64,000 nucleotides of DNA from Tethya wilhelma (GCA_964030475.1 CAXIPT010000001.1:3527249-3591248); one strand, 5' to 3'. Positions 11,246 through 22,703 are shown, numbered from the stretch's first letter. The notes: generated from the sequence alone by a model not told the origin. Numbers and translations are program-made.

Positions 11246-13281
11246 TTACAAGTCTTCATGCAGTCCCTTGTGTTCCAATCTCTTCAGCTCCTGTTGTAAC
11301 TGTTCATTGATCTTCCAGTAGGCTGGTGGCTTACAGCTGTGAGGGTCACTCTCACCAGTGTCTGGACCACACAACTGATTGAAGGTGCTCTCTTTAGAGA
11401 AACCCATTAGCTGTCTGTCTTCACGAATACGATACGAAAATGTGGATTCAATACTACCTGTACAGAGAAAATAGAGATTAGGAATTTAGGACCATTTTGA
11501 AGTACAAACAGATGTGACATCAGTACCTGTAAAATACTTTGCGTGTGCAGCTATCCATTGGTCAATGATTGCCACACCCCCATCACCATAGCGATGTAGT
11601 TGCTCTTTGGAGGGAGTGAACCACACAACACCTCCGACCTTACTGGAGATCTCCTCCTTCTCTGCAATAGTCAAGAGATCAATATGCTAAGAATTTTAAT
11701 TGAATTGCAAACAGTCTTGCATACCTTGTAGAGGAGCATCTGTTGCTAGGAACACTTTCTTCATTCCTAGTTCATGTTTGAGAACATTAATCTGCTCGGC
11801 TACTCCTTCCAGAGATGGAAGTTTGCCTGTCAGAAAAAAGCTTACACTCAACTACCGTATACCGTATAGCTCCAAATTTTCGTGGTACAATATTTTCGTG
11901 AATTTCGTGATTTGACCGTATATCACGAAAATTTTCTCCACGTAAATTCAGAAAAACGTATATCCGCAATATAATTTCAGAGATCGTGATTCACGAAAAT
12001 TAGCTCAAAACGGCAAAGACAGACTTTTCACGAACTTTTTGAACCACGAAAATTTGGAGCTATACGGTAGCCAGAAATATCGACGGTCAAATTGAACTTT
12101 GACCATCAAACTGTCAAATTAAAATCTCAGACAATATTTCTCTCTATACGGTATATTCACTGCTGGACATCTGGTAGCCTCATTCCCAGGTTTCTCCCTT
12201 GTGAATAAACACAAAGAAGGGGAAGTTCTGGGAATGAGGCTATACAGCTAGCAACATGTTAACACACCTTTTCTCATTCTCAAGTAATCCTGTCTTCTAA
12301 GATGGACCGATAGATATTCACCCCCTCCATTGTTAGGTTCTCTTCTCCCATTTCCATCACCTGGGTCATACTTCAGAGCACGTTTCATGAATTTGTTACC
12401 AATCTTTCTCAAAGGCTCGGCATACACCATACTGCTACGAGCCTATACGATGGAAAACTAAATTGTACCCTACCAAGACAATATACACTTACACTCCAAT
12501 AATCATAGTTTCCAAAATGATTGTGCACCAGGGTCTCAAAGCGTTCAACTAAAACAGACCTATATGATCAACACCAGACTACACCAATACAAGCATGATC
12601 AAAAACAGGCCACCACAACATATATATGCATGTAATTACTTTGATTTGCTTTTGTGCAGCCTCTCCACAAGTGTTTTTGAAAACCCTTGGATGGACACAC
12701 ATTGGAATGACTTAACAACAACATCATCATAATCATATCCATAGATGTAACCCTTCCAATGTCCAGAGGAGGTTTGAAAATATTTAGGTGGATCAATGCA
12801 CGGCCTCTCCTCCAGCTTCTCCTCCCATTTCCCTCCCCAGCCTTCAGCAAAATTTTGCAAATACCAAACCTGAAAATAATTATCATAAATAATATTATGT
12901 CATTGTGTGATACATGGGACTAAGTTCACTTGCCGTATCAATAGAACGACCTTCCGATGATAAGTAATCTTCAAATTCAATTGAAGGGACATACTCATTC
13001 AGAGTCGTCAAATCAAAAAAGGGTTCCCATTTGATATTATTTTGATTAATGTCACGGGATTTCCAGTGATAGAGATGAGGCCATGGAGGCAACACCAACA
13101 CCCAGTCCTCCTTCTGACGTAACTCCCTCACCAATGTGGCCACTCTCATGTGCACATCTCGTCTCAAATTGAACCCTTCACCTGGATTAACCGAATACAG
13201 AAGATATCTCCTTTTAGAGCCAGTCACTGTCAAGCCTGGCATCCAACATACTATAAGGAATATGCAATAAGACAATTGCAT
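11246..13281 (-). CDS. POFUT2: GDP-fucose protein O-fucosyltransferase 2
   Basis: The enzyme moves fucose from GDP-fucose to Ser/Thr of thrombospondin type 1 repeats in the ER. The start ATG is at 13281, and the first residues (MQLSYCIFLIVCWMPGLTV) form a signal peptide. The catalytic N-lobe motif is NPGEGFNLRRD; its Glu matches the proposed catalytic base of human POFUT2. Then come WVLVLPPWPHLYHW, AEGW..KWEEKLEERPCID, the GDP-fucose-binding HLRRQDY, VFLATDA, DGGVAIIDQWIAAHA and the C-terminal STFSYRIREDRQLMGF. It stops at HEDL (11246-11248). All GT68 landmarks are present, so it should be active. Intron 11837-12250 carries two palindromic MITEs. It shares a 153-bp promoter with the COX7A-like gene. 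Confidence 0.95.
11860..12069. mobile_element. TA-flanked MITE, 27-bp perfect terminal inverted repeats
   Basis: Terminal inverted repeats at 11860-11886 and 12043-12069 match at all 27 positions, core CCGTATAGCTCC. The flanking TA suggests a TA target site, as for Tc1/mariner-type elements. The interior repeats short CACGAAAAT palindromes and has no ORF. A further TACCGTATA at 11853 and CTATACGGTA at 12144-12153 hint at an older element into which this one inserted. It lies in a POFUT2 intron. Confidence 0.85.
12175..12242. mobile_element. TAGCCTC-family palindromic MITE
   Basis: Starts TAGCCTCATTCCCAG and ends with its complement CTGGGAATGAGGCTA, 68 bp in all. It belongs to the family also seen at 50745, 58550 and 61175-61372. 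I see no clear target duplication here. Confidence 0.7.
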
Positions 13282-13434
13282 CTTTGTTTGCTGATGAGGA
13301 GCTGACCACGTGGCTTATGAATTATTCATAAGATACTTTACGCATAAACCCGATAAAAATTGACGGTTTCTAAGCAAAGTTTGACGGTTGCTGAGGACTA
13401 TTGTTGGCTGCACTGTGACCCTTGACCTGTGTGC
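13282..13434. promoter_or_regulatory. Bidirectional promoter POFUT2 / COX7A-like
   Basis: 153 bp between divergent ATGs. CACGTG E-box at 13307-13312 and a direct repeat TTGACGGTT at about 13359 and 13381. Confidence 0.6.
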
Positions 13435-14207
13435 ATGAAAGTGTTGGAGGTGAAGGCGAAACTCAGGACTAGCAGGGCTATTGTGACCTCTCCGACAATG
13501 GATCAGTACGTGTATAGACCCAACAGAGTTTCTTCGTATCAGAGAGTGTTTCAGGTTTGTCTGTCTACGTAGTAGAACGTGAAAAGAAAATTATTTCTAA
13601 ATGTAGCACACCTCTTATGTTTCCTGTTGTTTCATCATCTTAATTTTAGTCCGTGGATAAAAGTAATTTCGGTCATTTTGTAAAGAAATTGCTCTCAGTT
13701 ACAGATGGCTGCAGATCAAGCAAGCTGAAGACAGCTAGGTAGTACCACAGTATGTGGAGCATAACAGCTTTGAGCGAAAGTCTTCTGTCTGTAGTCTGGC
13801 TAGCGAAACTACTCTGTCTGTGGCTGGGAGCAACTTGTTTACATAGACTGGAACTATATTTTGACTGAAATTACCCTAATTTTCCTTGTATCACATTCTA
13901 TGACCATTGCACCCCTAGCTTTATCTTGTGAATGGTGAGTCAACCAGAAAATCATGGTTGGCAGCCAGGCTGTACATAATATTATGACAAATTGCAAGTG
14001 CTAGTAGGCATGCCACATCTAAGGTATGATTACTGTCCTTGGGATGTTATTCCCTTACAGACTGGGAGTGCTCCAGTGTTCCTTCGAGGGAAGTCGGATC
14101 GTTTTGTGTATCGGTCTGCAATGATATTGAGTTTATTTGGAATAGGAGTCTCACTGTTTGGCATCTACCAAATGGCAACAGGCACAATGACCAAGAAAGA
14201 AAGATGA
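13435..14207 (+). CDS. Cytochrome c oxidase subunit 7A family protein
   Basis: Two exons (13435-13554, 14061-14207), 88 residues. Exon 1 is a basic, Arg/Ser/Thr-rich mitochondrial leader running into YRPNRVSSYQRVFQ. Exon 2 has the COX7A signature PVFLRGKSDRFVYRSAM followed by one transmembrane helix (LSLFGIGVSLFGIYQMA) and a charged end, TKKER. COX7A is a single-span subunit of complex IV in the inner mitochondrial membrane; the paralogue COX7A2L/SCAF1 helps build supercomplexes. The length fits COX7A, and the sequence does not decide between COX7A1/2 and COX7A2L. Acceptor CTTACAG and phase-0 intron agree. Confidence 0.82.
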
Positions 14208-14500
14208 AAGAATTATTATTTATTCTAATCTAGGAGACTCTAGTGTTTGATGTACAGTTTGTATTATGTAGCACATTTTCATGTCACTTGTATTATTCTA
14301 CGTACTGTACTTGTAATCAAGTAGGCCTAGCCACATTCATTGTTATTGGTATTCCTTATAGTCTACGTCTATTGCTGTTTTCTATTGGTGGATAATTGTT
14401 ATGCACATGGATATTATAATCTGTATAATTATATATAGTTTGTTGTAGAGGTCACACGACTAGGTAAAAGGTCAAAAAGGAAACAAAGCAGGGAGAGTTT

Positions 14501-15298
14501 ATGAAGAAGCCAAAGATGGACCGTTTCACCAAGAGTTCTGTTCTTCTCATGTCTACCATGGTCTTCTGGATGCTGCAAACAGCTATGCCAATCTTTGACG
14601 CTAAGCTACCATTCTTGGATGTTGGACTCCAGTCGTTGTCTGTTCCATTGTCAGAACTGATTTGCCAATTCATTGGCATTCCAACAGTTGTGTCTGCATA
14701 TTGGCTGCTTGCAGTGGTCTCGGGTGGCGGTGGTGCACTCTCCCTCCGAGTCAACTTGCTGTTTGTCGGATTGGTCTATCTTCTTGCATGTGCCAGTGGA
14801 ATCCATGTGACATGCGTCACCTTGCAGCACAACATGTCCAAGGAGGATCCTGTGTATCCCTTGGTGGAGCTACTGCATGAAGTATGGTCACACAACAACT
14901 TTCAATTTGCCATCTTTGGACTGTTTGTCTTGCTCATTTGGACAGAGAAATCGTACACCTATGAAAAGTTTTGTAAAGCTCAAGCAAAATCCAAGGATGC
15001 AGTTCGAAAGCAAAATTTTACGATGTCTTCTCCATACCTTTTTGTTGCTTGGATGCAGTGGGTATGGCCTTTGGTGATGGGCCTCTACTTTTCCATTTTT
15101 GCATCTCGAACAGAAACAAAGCCGGTGACATTCTTGTTCTTTGTTGTCATACTGTTAGCACTGTTCATTGTGTATAGCCAGTTTTCAGTTAGTTTGTCAG
15201 CTTTCAAGAAGTTGCTGGACTCTCAAATGATTGTATTGGGATCTCTATTCAAAGCCACCATTGTTGGTCTACCACTCTTATTGATTGACTTTCACTAG
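14501..15298 (+). CDS. Intronless multipass membrane protein, unidentified
   Basis: 265 residues in one exon, unusual among intron-rich neighbours. I see about seven hydrophobic segments: SVLLMSTMVFWMLQTAM, LICQFIGIPTVVSAYWLLAV, LLFVGLVYLLACASGIHV, FQFAIFGLFVLLIW, FVAWMQWVWPLVMGLYF, VTFLFFVVILLALFIVY and a C-terminal LGSLFKATIVGLPLLL. Loop residues GIHVTCVTLQH and LHEVWSH place histidines at membrane edges, and the pattern GIH...H...E..SH recalls polytopic ER proteins such as CLN6. I cannot claim homology. The ATG follows a purine-rich leader. It converges on the 3' end of NCAPG2 178 bp away. Confidence 0.6.
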   Translation: MKKPKMDRFTKSSVLLMSTMVFWMLQTAMPIFDAKLPFLDVGLQSLSVPLSELICQFIGIPTVVSAYWLLAVVSGGGGALSLRVNLLFVGLVYLLACASGIHVTCVTLQHNMSKEDPVYPLVELLHEVWSHNNFQFAIFGLFVLLIWTEKSYTYEKFCKAQAKSKDAVRKQNFTMSSPYLFVAWMQWVWPLVMGLYFSIFASRTETKPVTFLFFVVILLALFIVYSQFSVSLSAFKKLLDSQMIVLGSLFKATIVGLPLLLIDFH

Positions 15299-15475
15299 CG
15301 ATAATTATAACTTTTTTATATATAAAAATTTAATTAGGATATATAAAATTCGACGGAAAAGTAAAATAGACTGAGAGAGAAAAAGTGCATGATGAGAATA
15401 ACAGTAACACTCGTCATGTTTATTTTATATGGCTATAAAGGAATGTTATAATGACATTTTAGATGATCTGTCTGT

Positions 15476-18400
15476 TCAGTGGAAGAGCTTTTCTTGCACT
15501 GATTCTATCAGGCTGTTTACTTCAGATAGAGGACCATTCCACCTACACACACAATGACATGATGGGCAATTATACAACTCATTAGGTCCTCTTGTTTTTG
15601 TTAGTCAAACCACTGACCGTTTTGCCTCCTCCTCGGGAACACTTCCTACAAACTTCATGCAACCTCTTACACAGGTCATCACCTCATCACCAGCATGTTT
15701 ACCTTTAACACACACACACATAGTAGTCCATATTACAATGGCACTACATAATTATTATTCTAGTATATAGGTGGATTGTAGAACTTACTGCATGTGACGA
15801 GAACACTCAATATGTGAAGCAAGGACTGATGTGTTATTAGGATTTGTGGGTATTGCGTTTGGTCACTCTCGTTCAAATGAACATGCATGTGAGTCAATAG
15901 TTGCCTGGAGAAAAGAAAAAAAGAAGAAGCAAACTTGAAACAAAGTGCTCACTACAGCATCACTTCACTTCACCTTGTTGATTGCTCATCTTTATAGAGT
16001 GGCTTGAGGAGGTGGTTCACAAACAAGGGGAGATGGTCAAGAGCGGAAGGAGGTTCAAGTGAGGGCTGGGTCTTGATGTGTTGCACTTGAGCTTGAAGCA
16101 TCTTCTCCACAATGGCAGTGTAGGTGTCCAGAGTGAGAGAGGAGAGAGACAGAGAGCTGGCACGTATGGACCTTGCCACCACTGCACTGATGCACTGCCT
16201 CACTTGGACCCAAGACTGCAAACAAATGTACCATCATAATCAATTCATGCAACTTATGCAAGCACAGTGTAGAATAGGCCTGTACCTTGGTGAATTGTTC
16301 TGTGTTTGTTTGGCTCATTTCCAACAGGAGAGAGAGTAGTGCCTTGAGAAGAAATGCTGTGGGTTTCAGACTACCACTACCCAAGGGTATTCCTTCCAGT
16401 TCACTCCTGCCAGATGCTTCACACAGTTGATACAACACCTTACACAGCCCAGGGAGTAAGAAACGACCTGAAGCTACATACGTGTGCATGGATGTGAAAT
16501 TACTGAATATACAAGTGGATAACTATAATATTAAACTTCTCTGTAAAGAATATTCCCTGTTAATACTGCTAACAGCTAACAGGCCCACTCCCTCCATATT
16601 TTCTGAGGAGAAAGGGGACTGGGGACAATGCTACTGCTTACATGTGTTGGCAACTTCTGCTGCAAACTGTGACAAAGGAACATCCAGATCTCCCTGGCTG
16701 GTCAGCCCAACCAATATCATCTCTGAGAATAGAGCCAGTAGCATTCCAGCCAGCTGCCTTGCTTCACTGACCACAACGGGCACAGTAGGAGCAGGTGGAG
16801 GGTGGGCCTGATGGACCTTCCTCTTCCGAGTACTGTGCCTCACCTTTGGTACACTAGAACTGCAGTGTCAATGCAAGAGAGAGGACACAAAGAGGAATGA
16901 ATGAGAGCCAACCACATGCCTACCTATAGGGGCTAGTTTAGCATTGATATTAATCTTGGAAACCTACTCAGTCGTGATTGAGTCATTTAGTGCTGGTAGC
17001 AGTACCCTATCACACCAGACCAGCACCTCTTGCACCTTCTCATCAAACTCTTCTTGCTGCGACGTGTCTCCTGATGGTGAAGGACTGCTCCTCCTGTGCA
17101 TGCACATCCTAATGTACAGACTGAGGCACTTGCTGAGCAGCTCAAATGAGTGGGTCGAGTTGTTTGAAGGGGTTGGACTGAAATGGTGAACTTCAAGCAA
17201 CTCCTATAAGTGGGAGAAAATATAGATTCAATCCATTATAATAGTCTCAGCTACTGGATCCTCTCAGCTTGTAAAAGAGGAGGTTTAGTTCTATAGAGGA
17301 ATTCTAGTAAACTCTCCATACCATGGAATGCTTTAGTAGCTTTGACAGTTCCCAGAATTCCTCCATCTCCACCACCTCCTGTAGACACACAGGATGTCCC
17401 TGAAAAGAAACAGGATCAGTTCCTCAGTTGTGGGGAATTTCTTGAGGCAAAAAATTTTTGTTTTTTTTCACTCACCAACATCCAGTTAAGGTACTCTATT
17501 GCTAACAATGGTTGTGGAGGAGATGCTGGTAGTACACTGTTGTTGCTGTAGGGTGCTGCTGTCTTACTGTGTTTGTTCTATACCACAAGAGAACACCACC
17601 AACTGTAAACAACCGGATCAAGCATACACAATCAAATCATACCTTTCGTCTCTTATGATTCCTTCCATCCACACATGGTTCTTTGGACAATGGCTGTCCC
17701 TGTCTTTCCAGATCGGGAACCAGCCATTGTCTAATGAGCTTCACGATGCTTCCAGTCTCCTTTGAAGCCACTAGTGCTACTATCAGTGACCCATACTCCT
17801 TCGATTTGGGGGGATAGCTGAGTGAAGCTAGAGTCTGGAGTGTGCCCTTGTTGATCACAGCAACAGATTTCTTTTGCAGGAAGGACGTCAGAAGATACAG
17901 AGCAGAACGAGAGGGCCCATCCTATGGATGTAAAATCACAACAAGTACATCAAACACAAACCTACACATTCTGGGAGTGCTACAAAACCTGGTTCACAAT
18001 ATTTTGTGTAACAGTACATAAATAAATCAATGTACCGTATCAAACGCATAGTTAGAAACGTTTTTCTAATTCTGCGTCAATGTTTTGAGTTGTATTGCTA
18101 ATTTGATGTAATGTGTGGTATTGTGAACCAGGCCTAATAGTGGTTTTACAGGTACACACTGTGAAGGTATTGAAGAACAGTGGTAGATTTTCAGCAACTT
18201 TGGAGGAGAGTTTGTTTTTGATGGCCTTGTTGCCCGGTTTGTTTATCCGATCCTTAGCACCTTCCCAAAGAATCACCATGGTCTCCAGAAGACCACACAG
18301 AATGTCAGTGTCTGACAACTTCAGCCTCTCACTGACTCCTGCAAGTAAATACTGTCAGTGTGTACTGTTGCAATTGACTTAGCCTCGTTCCAAAACATAC

Positions 18401-20813
18401 CACTTTCATTCTCAATATCTGCACTGAGTTGACTCTTCTTGTCCGGGTTGGCCTCCTTCCACCCTCCCTCTGATATCCCAGTGGAGGTATCATCAGTCAC
18501 TGACTGAAGAAGAGCTGTGCCAAACAACAATCATTTGAGGATCATAAGTTCATCAAGCTGGTAGAGCTAAACAAATTTATGTACATATGGGAGTATATTC
18601 CTGTTCCATAGTTTCCATATAGAATATAATATAGTTATAACTCACACACAGAGTTATAACTCAAACACGAATGGTTATAACTCACAATTATTACTCACAC
18701 ACAGAGTTATAGCAGAGATATAACAACAGTTGTGTGAACACACAAACAGTTACGACTCATACCCAGTTATAACTCAAAAATGAAGAAAAGCAGGCAGTTA
18801 TACCAATTATGGAAACTTTCAGAGTTGGAGTATATACCTGGCAAATACATCTAGCAAAAACTAGTATAGCTAGTCACCACTCATCATACTGGGGTCATTC
18901 TCTTGGTCTCCCCTCTCTCCACCAGCATCTCCATCTCCAGACCCCTCCTCTTCAATGCAATGGATTATGGCCACTTGAATGGACAGGATGAACTTTGCCA
19001 CTTCACTCACAGAGAGGTGGCCCACTGCCAGCTGGTAGAACCTCCTGGCAGCCTCGCAGTTGGTACGTAGAAGAGTTATACAGCGTTCAATCTGGGAGGG
19101 AGAGAGGGGGGATAGTGAATGGGTTCAAATGTGGTGGTCTTGAGGACAAAATGATGATGGTGTTTAAACAAACCTGTTGGCTTGGTGAGACATTTCCAGG
19201 TTGAAAGGAATCGATCAGCAAGGCCACGATCCTCTTCACCACGTGGACAGAGTCAATCTCCACACAAGCTGTGAAAGAAAAAGAACAAAAAAAATTAATC
19301 TAAGGCAAGTACAAGCACACACCACCACTCACAAGGCACTCACCAAGGAGGTGCTCTAAAGAACAAATGTGCCAAAACTTGACCATCCTCATTCCTTTGA
19401 CCAAGAGCAGCATGTCAAGAAAGGCGATGCGAACCTTCTCTGAAGTGTCATGAAGATGGTTTTGGAGGAGAGGAAGCAGCTCACACATCACAGGATGGCT
19501 CAGCCGGTTCTCAAGAATCAAACACAATCCCTTAAAAACAAACACAACAAACAAACAAACAATATTATACTACTGTGAAATCAATAGCAAAATTATGTGA
19601 GCAAGACAACCCATAAACCAGCAACCAAAGGTACCTACAAAACTTTTATTCCCTCTAACGGCAATGTACCATATTCAAGAGCGCTCACCTGGAACACAGC
19701 CACTCTGACATTGGTGGACGAGCAATCCCAGACCAACTCGTTCACTAGTATTTCCAACAACGATCTAATGACAGGGGCTGGCATCATCTCCCAGTAGAAA
19801 GAGAGCACCCGACACACACCAGCCACAGCAGTGACTCTCACCTGTATCGAAGTATCTCTTAGCAGAGCCTAGACAGCAAGACACACAACATCATCATAGT
19901 AAATGCAATGGCACTATGTTGCATGCACCAATTGGTGAAGATTCCACCGGTACTCACTCACCATCATGACATCAAACTGTTTTTGCATCACGGTGTCAAT
20001 CTCTTGTCTACTTGTGTTAGGGTCTTGGAGTGGGAAGGCGTCGAGGAATAACGTGGCTGCATTGGCCCTCACCTGAGGACTGGCTACCTTGAGAGAGCGC
20101 CACAGAAATGGGTTGTAGAGTCTTAGGAGCATCTCAGATACTCCTTTCTGAGCACGTTGCTGGTGGATACACCCTAGAAGCTGTGGTGAAAATCAGTCGG
20201 TGTGTAACTAAACTGTATTCAAAGTACACACATACACACACATCGTTCACAACAACCTTTCTCAGAGAGTCAAACAGTGAGTGATGGCCTTGTCTTGGTG
20301 CATGCACAGCACAGAACATCAGGTCTTGGAGGCAAAACTCCTCTATCTGCCTTAGATACGGGCCAGATGCTAACCGCCAAGCTTTGAAATACATCTCACC
20401 ATACACTTCTAAAGACCTGCATACATATAAATTATGATGTAAGATCACAGACTATACAATTGCACACACCATACTCTACTCACTTCAGTGAATGTGGAAT
20501 CTGATTCTTTATGGTCTGGTGCAGGTCTTCCACAAACTTGGGATGCAATCCAAACAAGAAGCTAAGAAGCTTTCGTCCCTGAAAGAAAACAATCACCACA
20601 ACCAAGCGATCAAGAGTAACGTGTTTGATATTTCAACAAACATTACAGCCGTGTGAATGAATGAACCCTGCCACAAACCTCATTAGAGTTGAGATAGAGG
20701 TGATTCAACGTGCAGGAGAGGAGCATCGACTTGAATGGATCACTCAAAGGGTCTGCAAAATCAAGGATAAGTAAAGCCTGACGCATCATCCAAACTCTCT
20801 TCACATCTGAGAC
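15476..20813 (-). CDS. NCAPG2: Condensin-2 complex subunit G2, main body
   Basis: HEAT-repeat subunit of condensin II, which compacts chromosomes in prophase. About 15 short exons. Diagnostic segments include SDVKRVWMMRQALLIL (20.8 kb), FLWRSLKVASPQVRANAA, LFLDAFPLQDPN and IDTVMQKQFDVMM (20.0 kb), SFYWEMMPAPVIRSLLEIL (19.8 kb), RLSHPVMCELLPLLQNHLHD and SEKVRIAFLDMLL (19.4 kb), ILCGLLETMVILWEGAKDRI (18.2 kb), and the C-terminal HEAT exons ending at 15476-15478. Each aligns in order with human NCAPG2 from memory. The exon beginning at 20813 has a proper acceptor (CATTTAAG) but the preceding exons lie at 26465-27230, across a block containing two other genes and an N at 20890. Confidence 0.9.
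18631..18800. repeat. Array of GTTATAACTCA units in NCAPG2 intron
   Basis: The 11-mer GTTATAACTCA and near copies recur about six times (18631, 18652, 18673, 18765 and others) with AC-rich spacers. GTTATAAC is itself palindromic. No coding potential. Confidence 0.7.
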
Positions 20814-20844
20814 CTTAAATGAATAGAGAAGAGGAAAATAATTT

Positions 20845-20850
<6 letters not shown>

Positions 20851-20889
<39 letters not shown>

Positions 20890-20890
20890 N
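20851..20890. repeat. (AC)n tract ending in a single N (assembly join)
   Basis: About 19 AC units, then N at 20890. To the left is an NCAPG2 intron, to the right unrelated sequence with an orphan exon and PIGN. A second (AC)n at 26417-26459 bounds the other side of the block. Confidence 0.9.
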
Positions 20891-20999
20891 ACTGTTGCAA
20901 TCACCTCAAAGAGAGCATTAAACAATATCCTTAATTTTGTTATGAATATTGCCAATGTATGACCTATACCATTCTCACATGTACACACACACACACCAG

Positions 21000-21164
21000 C
21001 TCCAGATGAGGATCCAGTCTATACTTACGACTATCGTGGTCTGAGAGTTCGTAGTGGCTCCGCTAGTCGTCTGACCGACTCGTCACCACGGCAACTGGAT
21101 GTGGTGAAGAAAGACTCGTCAATGAGACCTAAATCGGCCACTACTGTCAAACAAACTCCTTACA
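21000..21164 (+). CDS. Orphan exon of an unidentified gene
   Basis: A 55-codon stretch bounded by an acceptor (ACACCAG, ending 20999) and a strong donor (GTGAGT at 21165). Only one frame is open: PDEDPVYTYDYRGLRVRSGS, then Ser/Arg/Lys-rich text ending KQTPY. Unspliced, the frame stops at 21219-21221. It looks like a disordered region, and I recognise no family. It overlaps the end of PIGN on the other strand by about 18 bp and has no partner exons nearby, which fits sequence torn from another locus at the N. Confidence 0.4.
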
Positions 21165-22703
21165 GTGAGTTAAGTAGAGTAGCAAGGAACAAAGGAGAAT
21201 CGAAAATACGGTTGCAATTTTAGGAAAGTCTTGGCTGACAGAAGGTATTCCTGAAAGTGGATAGAGCTTACGGACGTTATCTTCGAGGATGGTCAACAGT
21301 ATGCACAAGATCCAGCTTAGGAAGCCTAGTGTCACCACTAGGAGGAGAGAGAAGCGGTGATAGGTGTGATAGTATCGAATACCTTCCTTTGTCACCATGA
21401 GCCAGTCCTGTAAGAGATCAATGGCCACTTGGTACTGCTTGTTCTTTAAGAGATTGTGAATTCGTAAGTTTTTTTCGGATATCTCAGAGCTTTTAAGCTT
21501 TGGAAACGCACGAAACGTAAAGGGTAAAGATGTTGCGTAAATTCGCTCTTCTTTCACACGCAACTGTTCGAAAAATTGTCTCGTGTTGGCATAAATGCTT
21601 TCTGCTATGAATCCCATGTTATAATGTATATACCCCATTGGTACAATTCCTTCCGAATGCAGTGGTATGGGTATTCCAATCAAAGTAGACATCAGCGTCG
21701 CTATATCAGCTTGTTCCACATCTGTCCGCTCATATTTTCCAAGGCCCCATTTCTCTGTCCATCCATCATCATAGATCTTCTTGGCATAAGTGCTTGACGA
21801 GGGGGATTTTATCCCCGCCCCCCAGCAAACAAGCGGGGTCATTGTTTCCTCTGGGAGACCTGCCCCATGTGACCCCCAGTCTGTCATGCCATGATCCGAC
21901 GTAAACACGTACGCTGTCTTTTTATCGTCAAAGTAAGATTCGAACAGTTTTACCATTTCTTCAACTCCACGATCGACAAACTTCAAGTTGTCCAGTACTT
22001 CTTTCGACTTTGGTCTGTGGGCATGTCCATTTGTATCAATGCCCAACAAGTGGAGGAAAAATATGAGCTGATCTTGATCGAGAAGTCCGGACAACCGTTC
22101 GTCAGTTTTAGTCTGTTCGAAAAACTCTTTGACTCTCTCAAACACCCACCAGTCAAGCTTAGAAGCGTCCGAGTCGGCAAAATCCTCCCAAATTGAATCG
22201 TATGTAAAAGTCTCGACTTTTCCTTTTGAAGCACCTTTGGCAAACATCGGCAGGATGTCGGGACTACCCCAAGACCACGTGTGGCGACTTTTGTTAAAGA
22301 CAGAATCAAATTCGACGGGATTTTCTTGCCAACCTCTCGTGACGGCGCTCACATCTTCGTAGAACCCGGCAATGAGTGCTACATGTCCTGGTCGCGATTC
22401 CGTGGGTACGTGTGTGTGTGACACACCCCATCGTCCTCTGTGTTCAATTATATTCCTAATGTAAGGGGCAGGGGAGATATTACTCTCGTCCAGAGAGAGA
22501 AGGGTGTCTGCTCTCAAGCCGTCAGCGACGAATAGGACCAGTCTTTTGGCTGGTGGTTGCATTGAACAGAATTGAGGCTCCATACCACTGTCTATAGGGG
22601 AGGTGAAGTAGATGTCGAATATAGAGACGAACAGTATAGCGTGTACGACGATCGACGCCACTGCCAAGTATATAGGACGCATGGTAACCGCTTTCTTCTT
22701 CAC
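21147..22703 (-). CDS. PIGN: GPI ethanolamine phosphate transferase 1, C-terminally truncated
   Basis: PIGN adds phosphoethanolamine to the first mannose of the GPI anchor in the ER lumen. One 518-codon exon starts at ATG 22703. A signal-anchor helix (RPIYLAVASIVVHAILFVSI) precedes the alkaline-phosphatase-fold domain. Metal and catalytic motifs are visible: LFVADGLRADTLL, HVPTESRPGHVALIAGFYED, LLGIDTNGHAHRP and FTSDHGMTDWGSHG. Two hydrophobic helices follow (SLLLVVTLGFLSWILCILLT; ATVFSILLCSLLLYL), then a stop at 21147. Human PIGN has about 930 residues with a further dozen or so membrane helices that are missing here. A consensus donor (ACT|GTAAGG) about 17 bp before the stop suggests the gene should splice onward. 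The missing exons are not in the window. Confidence 0.9.
   Translation of the reverse strand: MKKKAVTMRPIYLAVASIVVHAILFVSIFDIYFTSPIDSGMEPQFCSMQPPAKRLVLFVADGLRADTLLSLDESNISPAPYIRNIIEHRGRWGVSHTHVPTESRPGHVALIAGFYEDVSAVTRGWQENPVEFDSVFNKSRHTWSWGSPDILPMFAKGASKGKVETFTYDSIWEDFADSDASKLDWWVFERVKEFFEQTKTDERLSGLLDQDQLIFFLHLLGIDTNGHAHRPKSKEVLDNLKFVDRGVEEMVKLFESYFDDKKTAYVFTSDHGMTDWGSHGAGLPEETMTPLVCWGAGIKSPSSSTYAKKIYDDGWTEKWGLGKYERTDVEQADIATLMSTLIGIPIPLHSEGIVPMGYIHYNMGFIAESIYANTRQFFEQLRVKEERIYATSLPFTFRAFPKLKSSEISEKNLRIHNLLKNKQYQVAIDLLQDWLMVTKEGIRYYHTYHRFSLLLVVTLGFLSWILCILLTILEDNVRKLYPLSGIPSVSQDFPKIATVFSILLCSLLLYLTHCKEFV

Noticed and set aside
15476..16490. Separate gene for the 15.5-16.5 kb minus exons
   Set aside because: Exon order, phases and a loose match to the NCAPG2 C-terminal HEAT region favour one gene.
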